Both the position numbers and the translations under genes were made by a program. DNA of 64,000 nt, taken from Bifidobacterium asteroides (GTDB lineage: Bacteria > Actinomycetota > Actinomycetes > Actinomycetales > Bifidobacteriaceae). Under the pieces are notes generated by a model. The model made no database searches. It was given only the letters and a program-made list of their open reading frames with translations, and was not told the origin of the DNA. Each line of letters starts with the position of its first letter. Positions within the stretch are counted from its first letter, which is position 1. Below are positions 16,050-25,219 of the stretch, in pieces. The stretch covers positions 868,001-932,000 of the forward strand of contig NZ_CP048272.1 in NCBI RefSeq assembly GCF_019469425.1, written 5' to 3'.

Positions 16050-17726
16050 ATGAAGAAGGGTTCACAGCTTACGCTCGTGTCCGCAGCCATCTGTGCCTTG
16101 GCGCTTTTGGCCAGCGGCTGCGGCGGTGGCGGCGGCACCAGCACTGAGGGTGCCGAGCAGTCGTCCAGCAGCCAGTCAGGCAACAATACCGTCGTTTCGA
16201 TCCATGGGTGTGAGCCGGCTAAGCCGCTCATTCCCAGCAATACTGTGGAGAGCTGCGGCGGGCAGGTGGTGGATGCCATCAACGCCAAGCTGGTCCGTTT
16301 CGACAACCACGGCAAGGCCCACAATGATCTGGCCTCGGAGATCAAGGGCAACGACGACATGGATCAGTACAAGGTCACTCTGGTCGATGGGCGCAAGTTC
16401 TCGGACGGCACCCCCATTACAGCCAAGTCCTTCACCAAGGCATGGTCCTGGGCAGCCAATGTGAACAATGGCCAGCTGGGATCTAGCTTCTTCGCCAACA
16501 TCAAGGGCTATGACGATCTGCAGAAAGAGGGCGCGCCTGCTGACGCCCAGCTGTCAGGTCTGAAAGTCGTGGATGACAAGACCTTCACCGTGGATTTGAG
16601 CTCACCCTCCTCCACCTTCCCCATCCAGGTGGGATACACCTCCTTCGCGCCGCTGCCTGAGTCCTTCTACAAGGACACCAAGGCCTACGGGGAGAACCCG
16701 GTAAGCTCGGGTCCTTACAAGTTCGATTCCTGGCAGCACAACACAATGGTCAAGCTTCGCAAGAACGCCTCCTACACGGGTGATGTCAAGATTCAGAACG
16801 GCGGTATCGACTATAAGGTCTATACGGATGTCGCCTCGGCCTACGCCGATGTGCAAGCTGGCAACCTGGACGCGATTGATACCATCCCCACCTCGGCCCA
16901 GAAGACCTTCATGAAAGACAGTCTGGTCAAGGGCTACAACGAGCCCGGCTCCGTCCTGCAGATGTTCACCATTCCTACCACCATGGAGCACTTCGGCCAG
17001 GATCAGGAGGGCCACCTGCGTCGCCAGGCCATCTCCATGGCTCTGGATCGTAAGATGCTGATCGACAAGGTTCTGGGCGGCCTGGGCGTGCAGCCTACCG
17101 ACTTCACGGCACCCACCATCCCTGGCTATGCCAAGAACCTCAAGGGTTCCGATAACTTGAAGTACGATGCCAGGAAGGCCAAGGATGCTTGGGCCAAGGC
17201 CGACGCCATCAGCCAGTGGCCGGCCGACAAGAGCTTCCAGCTGGTCTACAACGCCGACGGCGGTGCCAAGGACTTCTATGACGGCATGGCCAACTCCATC
17301 AAGAACACACTGGGGATCAAGGCCGAGGCCACCCCTGTGCCCACCTTCAGCGAGTTCCGAGGCAACGTCAACAAGCGCGCCTACAAGGATGCGGCCTTCC
17401 GGTCGGCTTGGTCGCCCGACTATCCCTCTCCTGAAAGCTACCTGATGAGCAACTTCGCCAGCTCGGCAGCGGACGGCAACGGGTCCAACGACGGCGATTA
17501 CAAGAACCCCAAGTTCGACGATCTGCTGAAGCAGGCTGCCAAGGCCAAGAACACCGACGAAGCCAACAAGCTTTTCCAACAGGCAGAGGAGATTCTTCTG
17601 CAGGACATGCCCGCGGTACCGCTCTACTATGCCAACAACAAGGGCGCGTCAGCCAAGAATGTGCAAGGATTGACACTGTGCTGGAACAGCTACCCGAACC
17701 TTGCGGAGTTGTCAAAGAAACAGTGA
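16050..17726 (+). CDS. oppA: Oligopeptide ABC transporter substrate-binding lipoprotein (first copy)
   Basis: 558 residues, SBP family 5. A lipoprotein signal peptide ends in the lipobox LASGC (about 21-25), followed by a glycine/serine linker. Family features include FSDGTPITAKSFTKAW, GPYKFDSW and the late AEEILLQDMPAVPLYY. Cell-surface lipoprotein that delivers peptides to OppBC. The mature protein is very similar to the second copy at 17856, so the pair is a tandem duplication. This copy has extra cysteines (HGCEPAK, VESCGGQ, LTLCWN) that the other lacks. AAGGGGAG lies 6 bases before the ATG. Confidence 0.92.
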   Translation: MKKGSQLTLVSAAICALALLASGCGGGGGTSTEGAEQSSSSQSGNNTVVSIHGCEPAKPLIPSNTVESCGGQVVDAINAKLVRFDNHGKAHNDLASEIKGNDDMDQYKVTLVDGRKFSDGTPITAKSFTKAWSWAANVNNGQLGSSFFANIKGYDDLQKEGAPADAQLSGLKVVDDKTFTVDLSSPSSTFPIQVGYTSFAPLPESFYKDTKAYGENPVSSGPYKFDSWQHNTMVKLRKNASYTGDVKIQNGGIDYKVYTDVASAYADVQAGNLDAIDTIPTSAQKTFMKDSLVKGYNEPGSVLQMFTIPTTMEHFGQDQEGHLRRQAISMALDRKMLIDKVLGGLGVQPTDFTAPTIPGYAKNLKGSDNLKYDARKAKDAWAKADAISQWPADKSFQLVYNADGGAKDFYDGMANSIKNTLGIKAEATPVPTFSEFRGNVNKRAYKDAAFRSAWSPDYPSPESYLMSNFASSAADGNGSNDGDYKNPKFDDLLKQAAKAKNTDEANKLFQQAEEILLQDMPAVPLYYANNKGASAKNVQGLTLCWNSYPNLAELSKKQ

Positions 17727-17855
17727 TGATCGTGCCGGAAACGGCATAATCCGTTGTCGCTGGCCCGGCCGGATCCGCACCAAAGCGGACCCGCACCCGG
17801 GTCTTATGTACTGGCGGCGGATTTGGGAAACCAACCAAAGGAAAGAGCAGTATAT

Positions 17856-19517
17856 ATGAAGAAGCAATCGGCCCTGACCATTGCTGGCGCCGGACTGTGC
17901 GTCATGGCGCTCACGCTGGGCGCCTGCGGCGGATCCGGCGGATCCGGCTCCTCTGCCGAGGGGACCAATGGCGGCAGCTCGGATGCCGTCATCTCGGTCT
18001 TCAACCCGGAGCCGGCCAATCCACTCATTCCCAGCATGACCAACGAGGTGGGCGGCGGCAACCCCATCGACGTCATGTTCTCCAAACTGGTCCGCTTCGA
18101 TGACAAGGGCAGGCCAGCCAACGAGATCGCCAAGCAGATCAAGGCCAACGAGGACAACACCCAGTACACCGTGACCATCAACGACGGTTGGAAGTTCTCG
18201 GATGGCACCCCGGTCACCGCACAGTCCTTCACCAAGGCCTGGTCCTGGGCGTCCAGCATCGCCAACAAGCAGCTGGGCTCCAGCTTTTTCGCCAACATCA
18301 AGGGCTATGACGACCTGCAGAAGGAGGGCACCCCAAGCGATGCCCAGCTGTCAGGCCTCAAGGTCATCGATGACAAAACCTTCACCGTGGATCTGACCTC
18401 GCCCTCCTCCACCTTCCCCATCCAAGTGGGCTACACCGCCTTCGCGCCGCTGCCTGAGTCCTTCTACAAGGACACCAAGGCCTTCGGAGAGAAGCCAGTG
18501 ACCGTGGGACCTTACAAGTTCCAGTCCTGGGAGCATAACAAGTCCATAAAGCTGGTCAAGGATCCTTCCTACAAGGGCGGCATCAAGGTCAAGAACGGCG
18601 GCGTTGAGTTCCGCGCCTACACTGATGCCACGGCAGCCTACCGCGACGTGCAGGCTGGCAATCTGGACGTGCTGGACACTCTGCCTGCCTCGGCTCGCAA
18701 GACCTTCCAGACCGACAACACGGTCCAGGCCATCAACGACCCAGGCTCGGTCATCCAGATGTTCACCATCCCCACCTACATGAAGCACTTCGGCCAGGAT
18801 GAGGAGGGCCACCTGCGTCGTCAGGCCATCTCCATGTCCATCGACCGGCCAACCATCATCAAGAAGGTGCTGTCCGGAACCGCCAAGGAGGTCCACGACT
18901 TCACTGCCCCCGTTATCCCCGGTTATTCAACCAGCATCAAGGGATCCGACGTGCTCAAGTACAACCCCTCCAAGGCCAAGGAGCTCTGGGCCGAGGCCAA
19001 CAAGATCTCCCCCTGGGGCGAGGGCGACACCTTCAAGATCGCCTACAACGCCGATGGTGCCCACAAGGAGATCTACGACGCCGTCACCAACTCCATCAAG
19101 AACGCCCTGGGCATCCAGGCTGCGGGCAACCCTCTGCCCACCTTCAGCGAGTTCCGCTCCAACGTGCAGAACCGCAAGTTCACCGACTCGGCCTTCCGCT
19201 CCGGCTGGCAGCCTGATTACCCCTCTCCCGAGAGCTATCTGTCCAGCAACTTCGCCAGCTCGGCAGCCAACGGCAACGGGTCCAACGACGGCGATTACAA
19301 GAACCCCGAGTTCGACGAACTGATGGACAAGGCGGCCTCCGCCAAGAACATCGACGAGGCCAACAAGATCTACCAGCAGTCCGAGGAGCTGCTCTTCCAC
19401 GACCTGCCCGCAGTCCCGCTCTACTACCAGAACTCCAACGGCGTGGCCGCCAAGAACATCAAGGGATTCTCCTTCAATTGGAAGGGCGTCCCCGCATACT
19501 ACAACATCAGCAAGTGA
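17856..19517 (+). CDS. oppA: Oligopeptide ABC transporter substrate-binding lipoprotein (second copy)
   Basis: 553 residues from ATG 17856; the frame is open from 17754, but only this start gives a signal peptide (MKKQSALTIAGAGLCVMA) with lipobox TLGAC. SBP family 5, closely matching the preceding gene across the mature part, for example GSSFFANIKGYDDLQKEG in both. It lacks the additional cysteines of copy one. It is followed after 190 bases by oppB, oppC and oppDF. Two receptors feeding one channel would widen the peptide range; that is inference. Confidence 0.92.
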   Translation: MKKQSALTIAGAGLCVMALTLGACGGSGGSGSSAEGTNGGSSDAVISVFNPEPANPLIPSMTNEVGGGNPIDVMFSKLVRFDDKGRPANEIAKQIKANEDNTQYTVTINDGWKFSDGTPVTAQSFTKAWSWASSIANKQLGSSFFANIKGYDDLQKEGTPSDAQLSGLKVIDDKTFTVDLTSPSSTFPIQVGYTAFAPLPESFYKDTKAFGEKPVTVGPYKFQSWEHNKSIKLVKDPSYKGGIKVKNGGVEFRAYTDATAAYRDVQAGNLDVLDTLPASARKTFQTDNTVQAINDPGSVIQMFTIPTYMKHFGQDEEGHLRRQAISMSIDRPTIIKKVLSGTAKEVHDFTAPVIPGYSTSIKGSDVLKYNPSKAKELWAEANKISPWGEGDTFKIAYNADGAHKEIYDAVTNSIKNALGIQAAGNPLPTFSEFRSNVQNRKFTDSAFRSGWQPDYPSPESYLSSNFASSAANGNGSNDGDYKNPEFDELMDKAASAKNIDEANKIYQQSEELLFHDLPAVPLYYQNSNGVAAKNIKGFSFNWKGVPAYYNISK

Positions 19518-19604
19518 GGTGAGGGGAGCCTGAATCCCACACCCCAAAACTGACACCGCCCGGGCCGGCGCGGGAGGATCCACTCCCCGTCGGCCTTGGT
19601 GTTC

Positions 19605-19635
19605 TTGCGCCCCTGTTGAGGTGTGCTGGTAGACT
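19605..19635 (+). promoter_or_regulatory. Possible promoter of oppBCDF
   Basis: TTGCGC (19605-19610) and an extended -10 TGGTAGACT (TAGACT 19630-19635) are separated by 19 bases. The spacing is long and the match modest. It would allow the permease genes to be expressed separately from the binding proteins. Confidence 0.3.
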
Positions 19636-19707
19636 CAAACAAGAATTTTTGCGGCGACCCCGATCCCCATGCCGATCCCGGTCGCGGATGACAAAGGAGA
19701 ATAGCCG

Positions 19708-20634
19708 ATGGGAAAATATCTTCTGCGACGTATTCTGCAGATGATCCCCGTCGTTCTCGGCACGACACTGCTGATATACGCGCTGGTCTTCGCGCTTCCT
19801 GGCGACCCTGTGGCCGCCATGTTCGGGGACAAGCCAGTCAACCAGGCCGTTGCCGCACAGATACGTTCGGAATACAATCTCGACAAGCCCTTCATCGTGC
19901 AGTACGTGCTCTTCCTGAAGAACGCACTGACCCTGAACTTCGGTAACACTTTCGCCGGCCAGCCCGTGATCAGCGTGATCGGCAGGGCCTTCCCCGTGAC
20001 CATCAAGCTGGCCCTGATGGCCTTCGTCTTCGAGGGCGTCTTCGGTGTGATCTTCGGCATCATCGGCGGCCTGACCAAGGGCAAGTGGTCGGACAACATC
20101 ATCCTGGTCTTTTCCCTGCTGCTGATCTCGGTGCCTACTTTCGTCACGGGCTTCATCCTGCAGTACCTGTTCGGCGTCAAATGGCATCTGTTGCCGGCCA
20201 CCGCCGGGGCCAATCCGGGCTTCATTGATCTGCTCATGCCGGCCATCGTGCTGGGATCGGTGTCCATGGCTTCCATCATCCGTCTGACCAGGACGGAGAT
20301 CACCTCCAACATTTCCGAGGACTACGTGCGCACGGCCCGGGCCAAGGGCATGAGCAACCGGTCCGTTATCGTGCGGCATGTGCTGCGCAATTCGCTGATT
20401 CCCGTGATCACCTACCTGGGCGCCGATATCGGCGGACTGATGGGCGGGGCCATGATCACCGAGCGCATCTTCAACATTCAGGGTGTGGGCAACACCCTTT
20501 ACCAGGCCATCCTGAGGGGCGAAGGCACCCTGGTGGTCTCCATCGTGACCATTCTGGTCCTGATCTTCGTCATCACCAGCCTCCTGGTCGACCTGCTCTA
20601 CGCAGTGCTCGACCCGCGAATCCGGTATGCGTGA
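19708..20634 (+). CDS. oppB: Oligopeptide ABC transporter permease OppB
   Basis: 308 residues with six membrane helices. The N-terminus MGKYLLRRILQMIPVVLGTTLLIYAL and the EAA-loop segment DYVRTARAKGMSNRSVIVRH are diagnostic of DppB/OppB permeases; the loop docks on the ATPase. AAAGGAG lies about 9 bases upstream of the ATG. With OppC it forms the channel for peptides delivered by the two upstream lipoproteins. Confidence 0.95.
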   Translation: MGKYLLRRILQMIPVVLGTTLLIYALVFALPGDPVAAMFGDKPVNQAVAAQIRSEYNLDKPFIVQYVLFLKNALTLNFGNTFAGQPVISVIGRAFPVTIKLALMAFVFEGVFGVIFGIIGGLTKGKWSDNIILVFSLLLISVPTFVTGFILQYLFGVKWHLLPATAGANPGFIDLLMPAIVLGSVSMASIIRLTRTEITSNISEDYVRTARAKGMSNRSVIVRHVLRNSLIPVITYLGADIGGLMGGAMITERIFNIQGVGNTLYQAILRGEGTLVVSIVTILVLIFVITSLLVDLLYAVLDPRIRYA

Positions 20635-20650
20635 GGGAGAGGGACCGACT

Positions 20651-21655
20651 ATGAGTGAAACAGCTATGAACGAGTCAAGCGAACAGAACGAAAGCCAGGC
20701 CCGCGTATACTTCCCCGACCCCTTGCCGGGGCAGGAGCGGTTCGTGGCCCCCATCGACGAGACGCCCCTGCGCGAAGTGGACTCGGTGGATGAGGACGTG
20801 CCGCCTACCAGCATGTGGGCCGACGCTTGGAAGACCCTGAGGCGCAACCCGCTCTTCATCATTTCTGCAATCCTGGCGATCGTGGTCATCCTGGTGGCCC
20901 TCTTCCCCAACCTCTTCGCCAAGCAGGACCCCATGGCCTGCAACCTGTCCAATTCCGTGGAGCCAGGCCGGCCGGGACACCCCTTCGGCTTCGACCTGCA
21001 GGGCTGCGACGTATACAGCCGCGTCATCCACGGGGCCCGGACTTCGGTGGCCATCGGCATCATGACCACCATCCTGGTCACCGTCTTCGGCGGACTCATC
21101 GGGGCAATCGCCGGATTCTTCGGGGGCTGGGTTGACGCAGTGCTCAGCCGCATCACCGACATCTTCTTCGCCATTCCCATGATTCTGGGTGCCATCGTGC
21201 TCCTGCAGATGTTCCGTACCTCCACCTCACTGTGGAAGATCATCCTGACCCTGACCCTCTTCGGCTGGGTCAACATGGCACGTATCACCCGAAGCGCCGT
21301 CCTGGAAGCCAAGAACCTGGAGTTCAACACCGCATCCACGGCCCTGGGCTCCACGCCTCTGCGCAACCTCTTCCGGCATATCCTGCCCAACTCACTGGCC
21401 CCGGTCATCGTCATGGCCACCATGTCGCTGGGCACCTACATCGTCTCTGAGGCCACTCTGAGCTTCCTGGGCATCGGCCTGCCCTCCACAGTGGTCTCCT
21501 GGGGCGGAGACATCTCGACGGCCCAGAGTCTTCTGACCACCAATCCCTCGGTCCTCTTCTATCCCTCCGCAGCCCTGGCCATCACCGTGCTGGCCTTCAT
21601 CATGATGGGTGACGCGGTCAAGGATGCGTTGGATCCCAAGAGCAGAACGGCCTGA
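20651..21655 (+). CDS. oppC: Oligopeptide ABC transporter permease OppC
   Basis: 334 residues from ATG 20651, with GGAGAGGG upstream; the frame is open from 20627. A long hydrophilic N-terminus (about 60 residues) precedes the OppC_N segment TLRRNPLFIISAILAIVVI. A second domain carries the usual permease helices and an EAA-like loop with ASTALGSTPLRNLFRHILPN. It pairs with OppB. Confidence 0.95.
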   Translation: MSETAMNESSEQNESQARVYFPDPLPGQERFVAPIDETPLREVDSVDEDVPPTSMWADAWKTLRRNPLFIISAILAIVVILVALFPNLFAKQDPMACNLSNSVEPGRPGHPFGFDLQGCDVYSRVIHGARTSVAIGIMTTILVTVFGGLIGAIAGFFGGWVDAVLSRITDIFFAIPMILGAIVLLQMFRTSTSLWKIILTLTLFGWVNMARITRSAVLEAKNLEFNTASTALGSTPLRNLFRHILPNSLAPVIVMATMSLGTYIVSEATLSFLGIGLPSTVVSWGGDISTAQSLLTTNPSVLFYPSAALAITVLAFIMMGDAVKDALDPKSRTA

Positions 21656-21665
21656 GTGAGGAAGC

Positions 21666-23663
21666 ATGACTGAAGCAGACAAGAATACGACCGCCAATCA
21701 GGAGAATCAGCCCCTGCTCGATGTGCGGGACCTGCAGGTGGACTTCACCGCTGATGGGCGCACCGTCCACGCAGTTCGCAACGCCTCCTTCAACGTATAC
21801 CCCGGCCAGTGGGTAGCCATCGTGGGGGAGTCCGGCTCGGGCAAGTCCACCTCGGCCATGGCTGTGCTGGGCCTTCTGCCCGGCACCGGCAAGGTGGCCG
21901 GCGGCAGCATCCGGCTCAATGGCCGCGAGCTGGTGGGCCTGGACCGCAAGGACTACGAGGCGCTGCGCGGCTCCCAGATGGGCCTGGTCCCGCAGGACCC
22001 CATGAGCAATCTGAACCCGGTCTGGCGCATCGGCTCCCAGGTCAAGGAGGCGCTGACCGCCAACCACATGGACGTCTCCCGGGAGAAGCGCTCCCGGCTG
22101 GCAAAGGCCCTGGCTGGTGACGAGGCGGTGAAGGTAAAGAAGTCTGACGACGAGCTCTTCATCTCATCCAAGGACCTGCCCGGTCTGCTCGAAGCTGCCC
22201 GTCAGGCCCTGAGCGATGCCGGGGTTGCCGACGTAGACAAGACCATGGAGGCCATGAAGACCGAGTGGGATGTGGGCTCAGAGACCCGCTGGGGCGTGGC
22301 CAAGTCCCTGATCGATGCCGGTGTGGATGACGACAAGGCCTGGAGGCTGGCCAAGGAGCACGTGACCGGCTCGGACATGAACGACCGCATCGCCGGTCTG
22401 CTGTCGGAGGCCGGACTGCCCGATGCCGCCACCAGGGCCCGGCAGTATCCGCATGAGTTCTCAGGCGGCATGCGCCAGCGCGCCCTGATCGCCATCGGCC
22501 TGGCCTCCCGTCCCGACCTGCTGATTGCGGACGAACCCACCAGCGCCCTGGATGTGACCGTCCAGAAGCGAATTCTGGACCACCTGCGCAGCCTGACCGA
22601 ATCCTTGGGCACTGCCGTGCTTTTCATCACCCACGACCTGGGTCTGGCGGCCGAACGCGCCCAGCACATCGTGGTCATGTACCGGGGCCAGGTGGTGGAG
22701 TCCGGTCCCAGCCTGGAGGTCCTGCAGCACCCCCAGCACCCCTACACCAAGCGCCTGGTTCAGGCCGCGCCCTCGCTGGCTTCCCAGCGCATCATCTCCG
22801 CCAAGCAGCGCGGCCAGGATGCCGAGGGCCTGCTGGAGCACCATGTCAAGGGTGAGAGCACCCTTGAGCGCAGCGAGCACGTCATCACCGTGGAACACCT
22901 GACCCGCGAGTTCAGGCTGCCCCGGCGCAAAGAAATGTTCAAGGCTGTAGACGACGTCTCCTTCTCGGTCAAGCGAGGGACCACCCTGGCCATTGTGGGG
23001 GAGTCCGGCTCCGGCAAGTCCACAGTGGCCAACATGGTCCTGCACCTGCTCAGGCCCACCTCGGGCCGGGTGACCTACGAGGGACAGGACATCGCCGACT
23101 TCGGCGGCCGTCAGCTCATGGAATTCCGGCGGCACGTGCAGCCGGTCTTCCAGAACCCATACGGCTCCCTGGACCCGATGTACTCCATTTACCGTTCCAT
23201 TGAGGAGCCCCTGCGCATCCACAAGATCGGCAACGCCAAGTCCCGGCAGAGACGGGTCAAGGAGCTGTTGGACATGGTGGAGATGCCCGAGTCGGTCATG
23301 GGTCGCTACCCCAACGAGCTTTCCGGCGGTCAGCGTCAACGCATCGCCATCGCCCGGGCCATGGCCTTGAATCCGGATGTGATCATCTGCGACGAGGCCG
23401 TTTCCGCCCTGGACGTGCTGGTTCAGGATCAGGTGTTGCGGCTGCTCAACGACCTGCAGGCTGAGCAAGGTCTGAGTTACCTGTTCATCACCCACGATCT
23501 GGCAGTGGTCAGGCAGATCGCCGACGAGGTGGTGGTCATGCAGCACGGCCGGCTGGTGGAGCACGCCACCACCGACGAGGTGTTCGACCACCCGCAGCGC
23601 CAGTACACCAAGGATCTGCTGGACGCCATCCCCGGCGGCAAGCTGCGCCTGGGGCTTGACTAG
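21666..23663 (+). CDS. oppDF: Fused oligopeptide transporter ATPase (OppD-OppF in one chain)
   Basis: 665 residues holding two complete ABC ATPase domains, so one polypeptide supplies both sites that energise OppBC. Domain 1: Walker A GESGSGKST (about 53), Q-loop VPQDPMSN (about 108), signature FSGGMRQR (about 265), Walker B IADEPTSALD. Domain 2: Walker A about 444, Q-loop FQNPYGSLDP about 495, signature LSGGQRQR about 552, Walker B ICDEAVSALD. Domain 1 has roughly 158 residues between Q-loop and signature against about 58 in domain 2, so about 100 residues are inserted in its helical subdomain. The OppC-side oligopeptide C-terminal motif (QHPQHPYTKRL) follows domain 1. Confidence 0.93.
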   Translation: MTEADKNTTANQENQPLLDVRDLQVDFTADGRTVHAVRNASFNVYPGQWVAIVGESGSGKSTSAMAVLGLLPGTGKVAGGSIRLNGRELVGLDRKDYEALRGSQMGLVPQDPMSNLNPVWRIGSQVKEALTANHMDVSREKRSRLAKALAGDEAVKVKKSDDELFISSKDLPGLLEAARQALSDAGVADVDKTMEAMKTEWDVGSETRWGVAKSLIDAGVDDDKAWRLAKEHVTGSDMNDRIAGLLSEAGLPDAATRARQYPHEFSGGMRQRALIAIGLASRPDLLIADEPTSALDVTVQKRILDHLRSLTESLGTAVLFITHDLGLAAERAQHIVVMYRGQVVESGPSLEVLQHPQHPYTKRLVQAAPSLASQRIISAKQRGQDAEGLLEHHVKGESTLERSEHVITVEHLTREFRLPRRKEMFKAVDDVSFSVKRGTTLAIVGESGSGKSTVANMVLHLLRPTSGRVTYEGQDIADFGGRQLMEFRRHVQPVFQNPYGSLDPMYSIYRSIEEPLRIHKIGNAKSRQRRVKELLDMVEMPESVMGRYPNELSGGQRQRIAIARAMALNPDVIICDEAVSALDVLVQDQVLRLLNDLQAEQGLSYLFITHDLAVVRQIADEVVVMQHGRLVEHATTDEVFDHPQRQYTKDLLDAIPGGKLRLGLD

Positions 23664-23700
23664 TTATCCTTTGCACAGACTCACGAGGAAATGAGGCATC

Positions 23701-24528
23701 ATGGGATTGTTCGGTTTCGGAAAGAAACACGCCAAGCGGCAGGCCGAGGAGGACGTCGAGGATCAGAAGGACCAGTCCAAGGAGCTCGACGAGTCCGAGG
23801 ATGCTGAGGAATCCGACCAGATGTCTGCGGCGGAGACGGTTGCGGAGCGGGACGAAGCCGAGCAGAGCGGGAAGGGTCCTTGGGACAGCATGGATCCCGA
23901 GGCCCCCGACACCGATGAGTACTTGGACATCGGCGCCCTGCTGCTGCCCTTCCTGCAGGGCAGCGAGCTGAGGCTCAAGGCCAACTCGCAGACCGGCGAC
24001 GTGCTGGGAGCCACCATCACCTACAAGTCCTCCAGTCTGGAGCTGGAGCCCTTTGCGGCCCCCAAGTCCCTGGGCCTGTGGGACGAGGTCCGGTCCGACC
24101 TGCTCCAGGCTAATCCCTCCTGCAAGGAGGTGGACGGCGTTTTCGGCAAGGAGCTGACCCTGCCCGTCAAGGTCAAGGGCAAGAACCTGCTGACCCGGGT
24201 GGTGGGCATCGACGGACCCCGCTGGATGCTGCGAGGCATTTTCTCAGGCCCGGCGGCCAAAGGTGGCAGGGAGAAGGACGTCCTTGACGGCTACCTGGCC
24301 GACCTGGTGGTGGTCCGTGGCGACGAGCCCCTGGCCCCACGTGACCTGGTTCCCATGCATGCGCCCATCACGCCCAATCAGCGCCGAGGAGAAGCCGAAG
24401 ACCCTGAGTCCAAGGACAATGAGGGTGCGCAGATCCCCGACAAGCCGAAGGGCCCCTTCGACTCGGACCAGCAGACCGAGGTGAAGACCACACTGTCGCG
24501 CGGACCCATGTTCTCGGAGGTCCGGTAA
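23701..24528 (+). CDS. DUF3710 family protein
   Basis: 275 residues. The start MGLFGFGKK and the following highly acidic stretch (about 15-75) precede a globular domain with DTDEYLDIGALLLP and RWMLRGIFSGPAA, the core that I associate with the actinobacterial DUF3710 family. No catalytic residues were recognised and the function is unknown. GAGGAAATGAGG precedes the ATG. It is followed closely by a DUF3159 membrane protein and an RNA methyltransferase, an order seen in other actinobacteria, and begins 37 bases after oppDF. Confidence 0.8.
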   Translation: MGLFGFGKKHAKRQAEEDVEDQKDQSKELDESEDAEESDQMSAAETVAERDEAEQSGKGPWDSMDPEAPDTDEYLDIGALLLPFLQGSELRLKANSQTGDVLGATITYKSSSLELEPFAAPKSLGLWDEVRSDLLQANPSCKEVDGVFGKELTLPVKVKGKNLLTRVVGIDGPRWMLRGIFSGPAAKGGREKDVLDGYLADLVVVRGDEPLAPRDLVPMHAPITPNQRRGEAEDPESKDNEGAQIPDKPKGPFDSDQQTEVKTTLSRGPMFSEVR

Positions 24529-24532
24529 GGCT

Positions 24533-25219
24533 GTGAAGCAGAAGCATTCCGGGCTGGCAGCGCTGGTCGACGACGATTTCTCCGTCATGGAGGCCATCGG
24601 CGGATGGCGGGGGATCGTCGAGTCCCTGCTGCCGGGGCTGGTATTTCTGGTTTTCTTCCTGGTGACCGGCCGTCTGGGGCTGACCGTGGCGCTTTCGGCG
24701 GCCTTGGCTTTGGTGCAGCTCCTGATTCGTCTGTTCCAGCGGCAATCCTTTCTGGGTGCGCTGACCGGTCTGCTCTCGGTGGGCATCTGCCTGGTGGCCG
24801 CATGGCTGACCCGGGATGCCCGCAACTATTACCTGCCAGGATTCCTGACCAACGGATTCTGGATCATCGTTCTTGGGGCCTCGCTGCTGGCAGGGATGCC
24901 CGGGATTGGCCTGGTGGTGGAGTACGTGCGCCGACCCGTCGTCTCAGGCTGGAGACAATGGCTGGCATCCTGGCGAAGTGAACCGGAACTGGTACGGGCC
25001 TATAATCAGGCCACTCTGGTCTGGATCGCCGTCTTCGCCCTGCGCCTGCTGGTCCAGGTGCCGCTCTACCTGGCCGGTTCCGTCGGGTTGCTGGGCGCCG
25101 CACGGCTGATTCTGGGCCTGCCTTTGTTTGCCCTGGGCATCTGGATTAGCTGGCTGCTGATTGGCGGCCCCTACCATCGTCGTCATGCCGATCAGGAGGC
25201 CCATGCCGATCATGACTGA
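24533..25219 (+). CDS. DUF3159 family membrane protein
   Basis: 228 residues from GTG 24533, four bases after the DUF3710 stop. A short N-terminal segment with GGWRGIVESLLPGLVFLVFF leads into several membrane helices (roughly 30-85, 108-130 and 160-215). The family is common in actinobacteria and often neighbours DUF3710. Function unknown. The C-terminus is histidine/aspartate rich (HRRHADQEAHADHD), which could bind metal, though this is speculation. It overlaps the next gene by a few bases. Confidence 0.8.
   Translation: MKQKHSGLAALVDDDFSVMEAIGGWRGIVESLLPGLVFLVFFLVTGRLGLTVALSAALALVQLLIRLFQRQSFLGALTGLLSVGICLVAAWLTRDARNYYLPGFLTNGFWIIVLGASLLAGMPGIGLVVEYVRRPVVSGWRQWLASWRSEPELVRAYNQATLVWIAVFALRLLVQVPLYLAGSVGLLGAARLILGLPLFALGIWISWLLIGGPYHRRHADQEAHADHD

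Noticed and set aside
19507-21435. 642-residue minus-strand open frame across oppB-oppC
   Set aside because: Antisense to two clearly recognised permeases; composition is low complexity and there is no ribosome-binding site.
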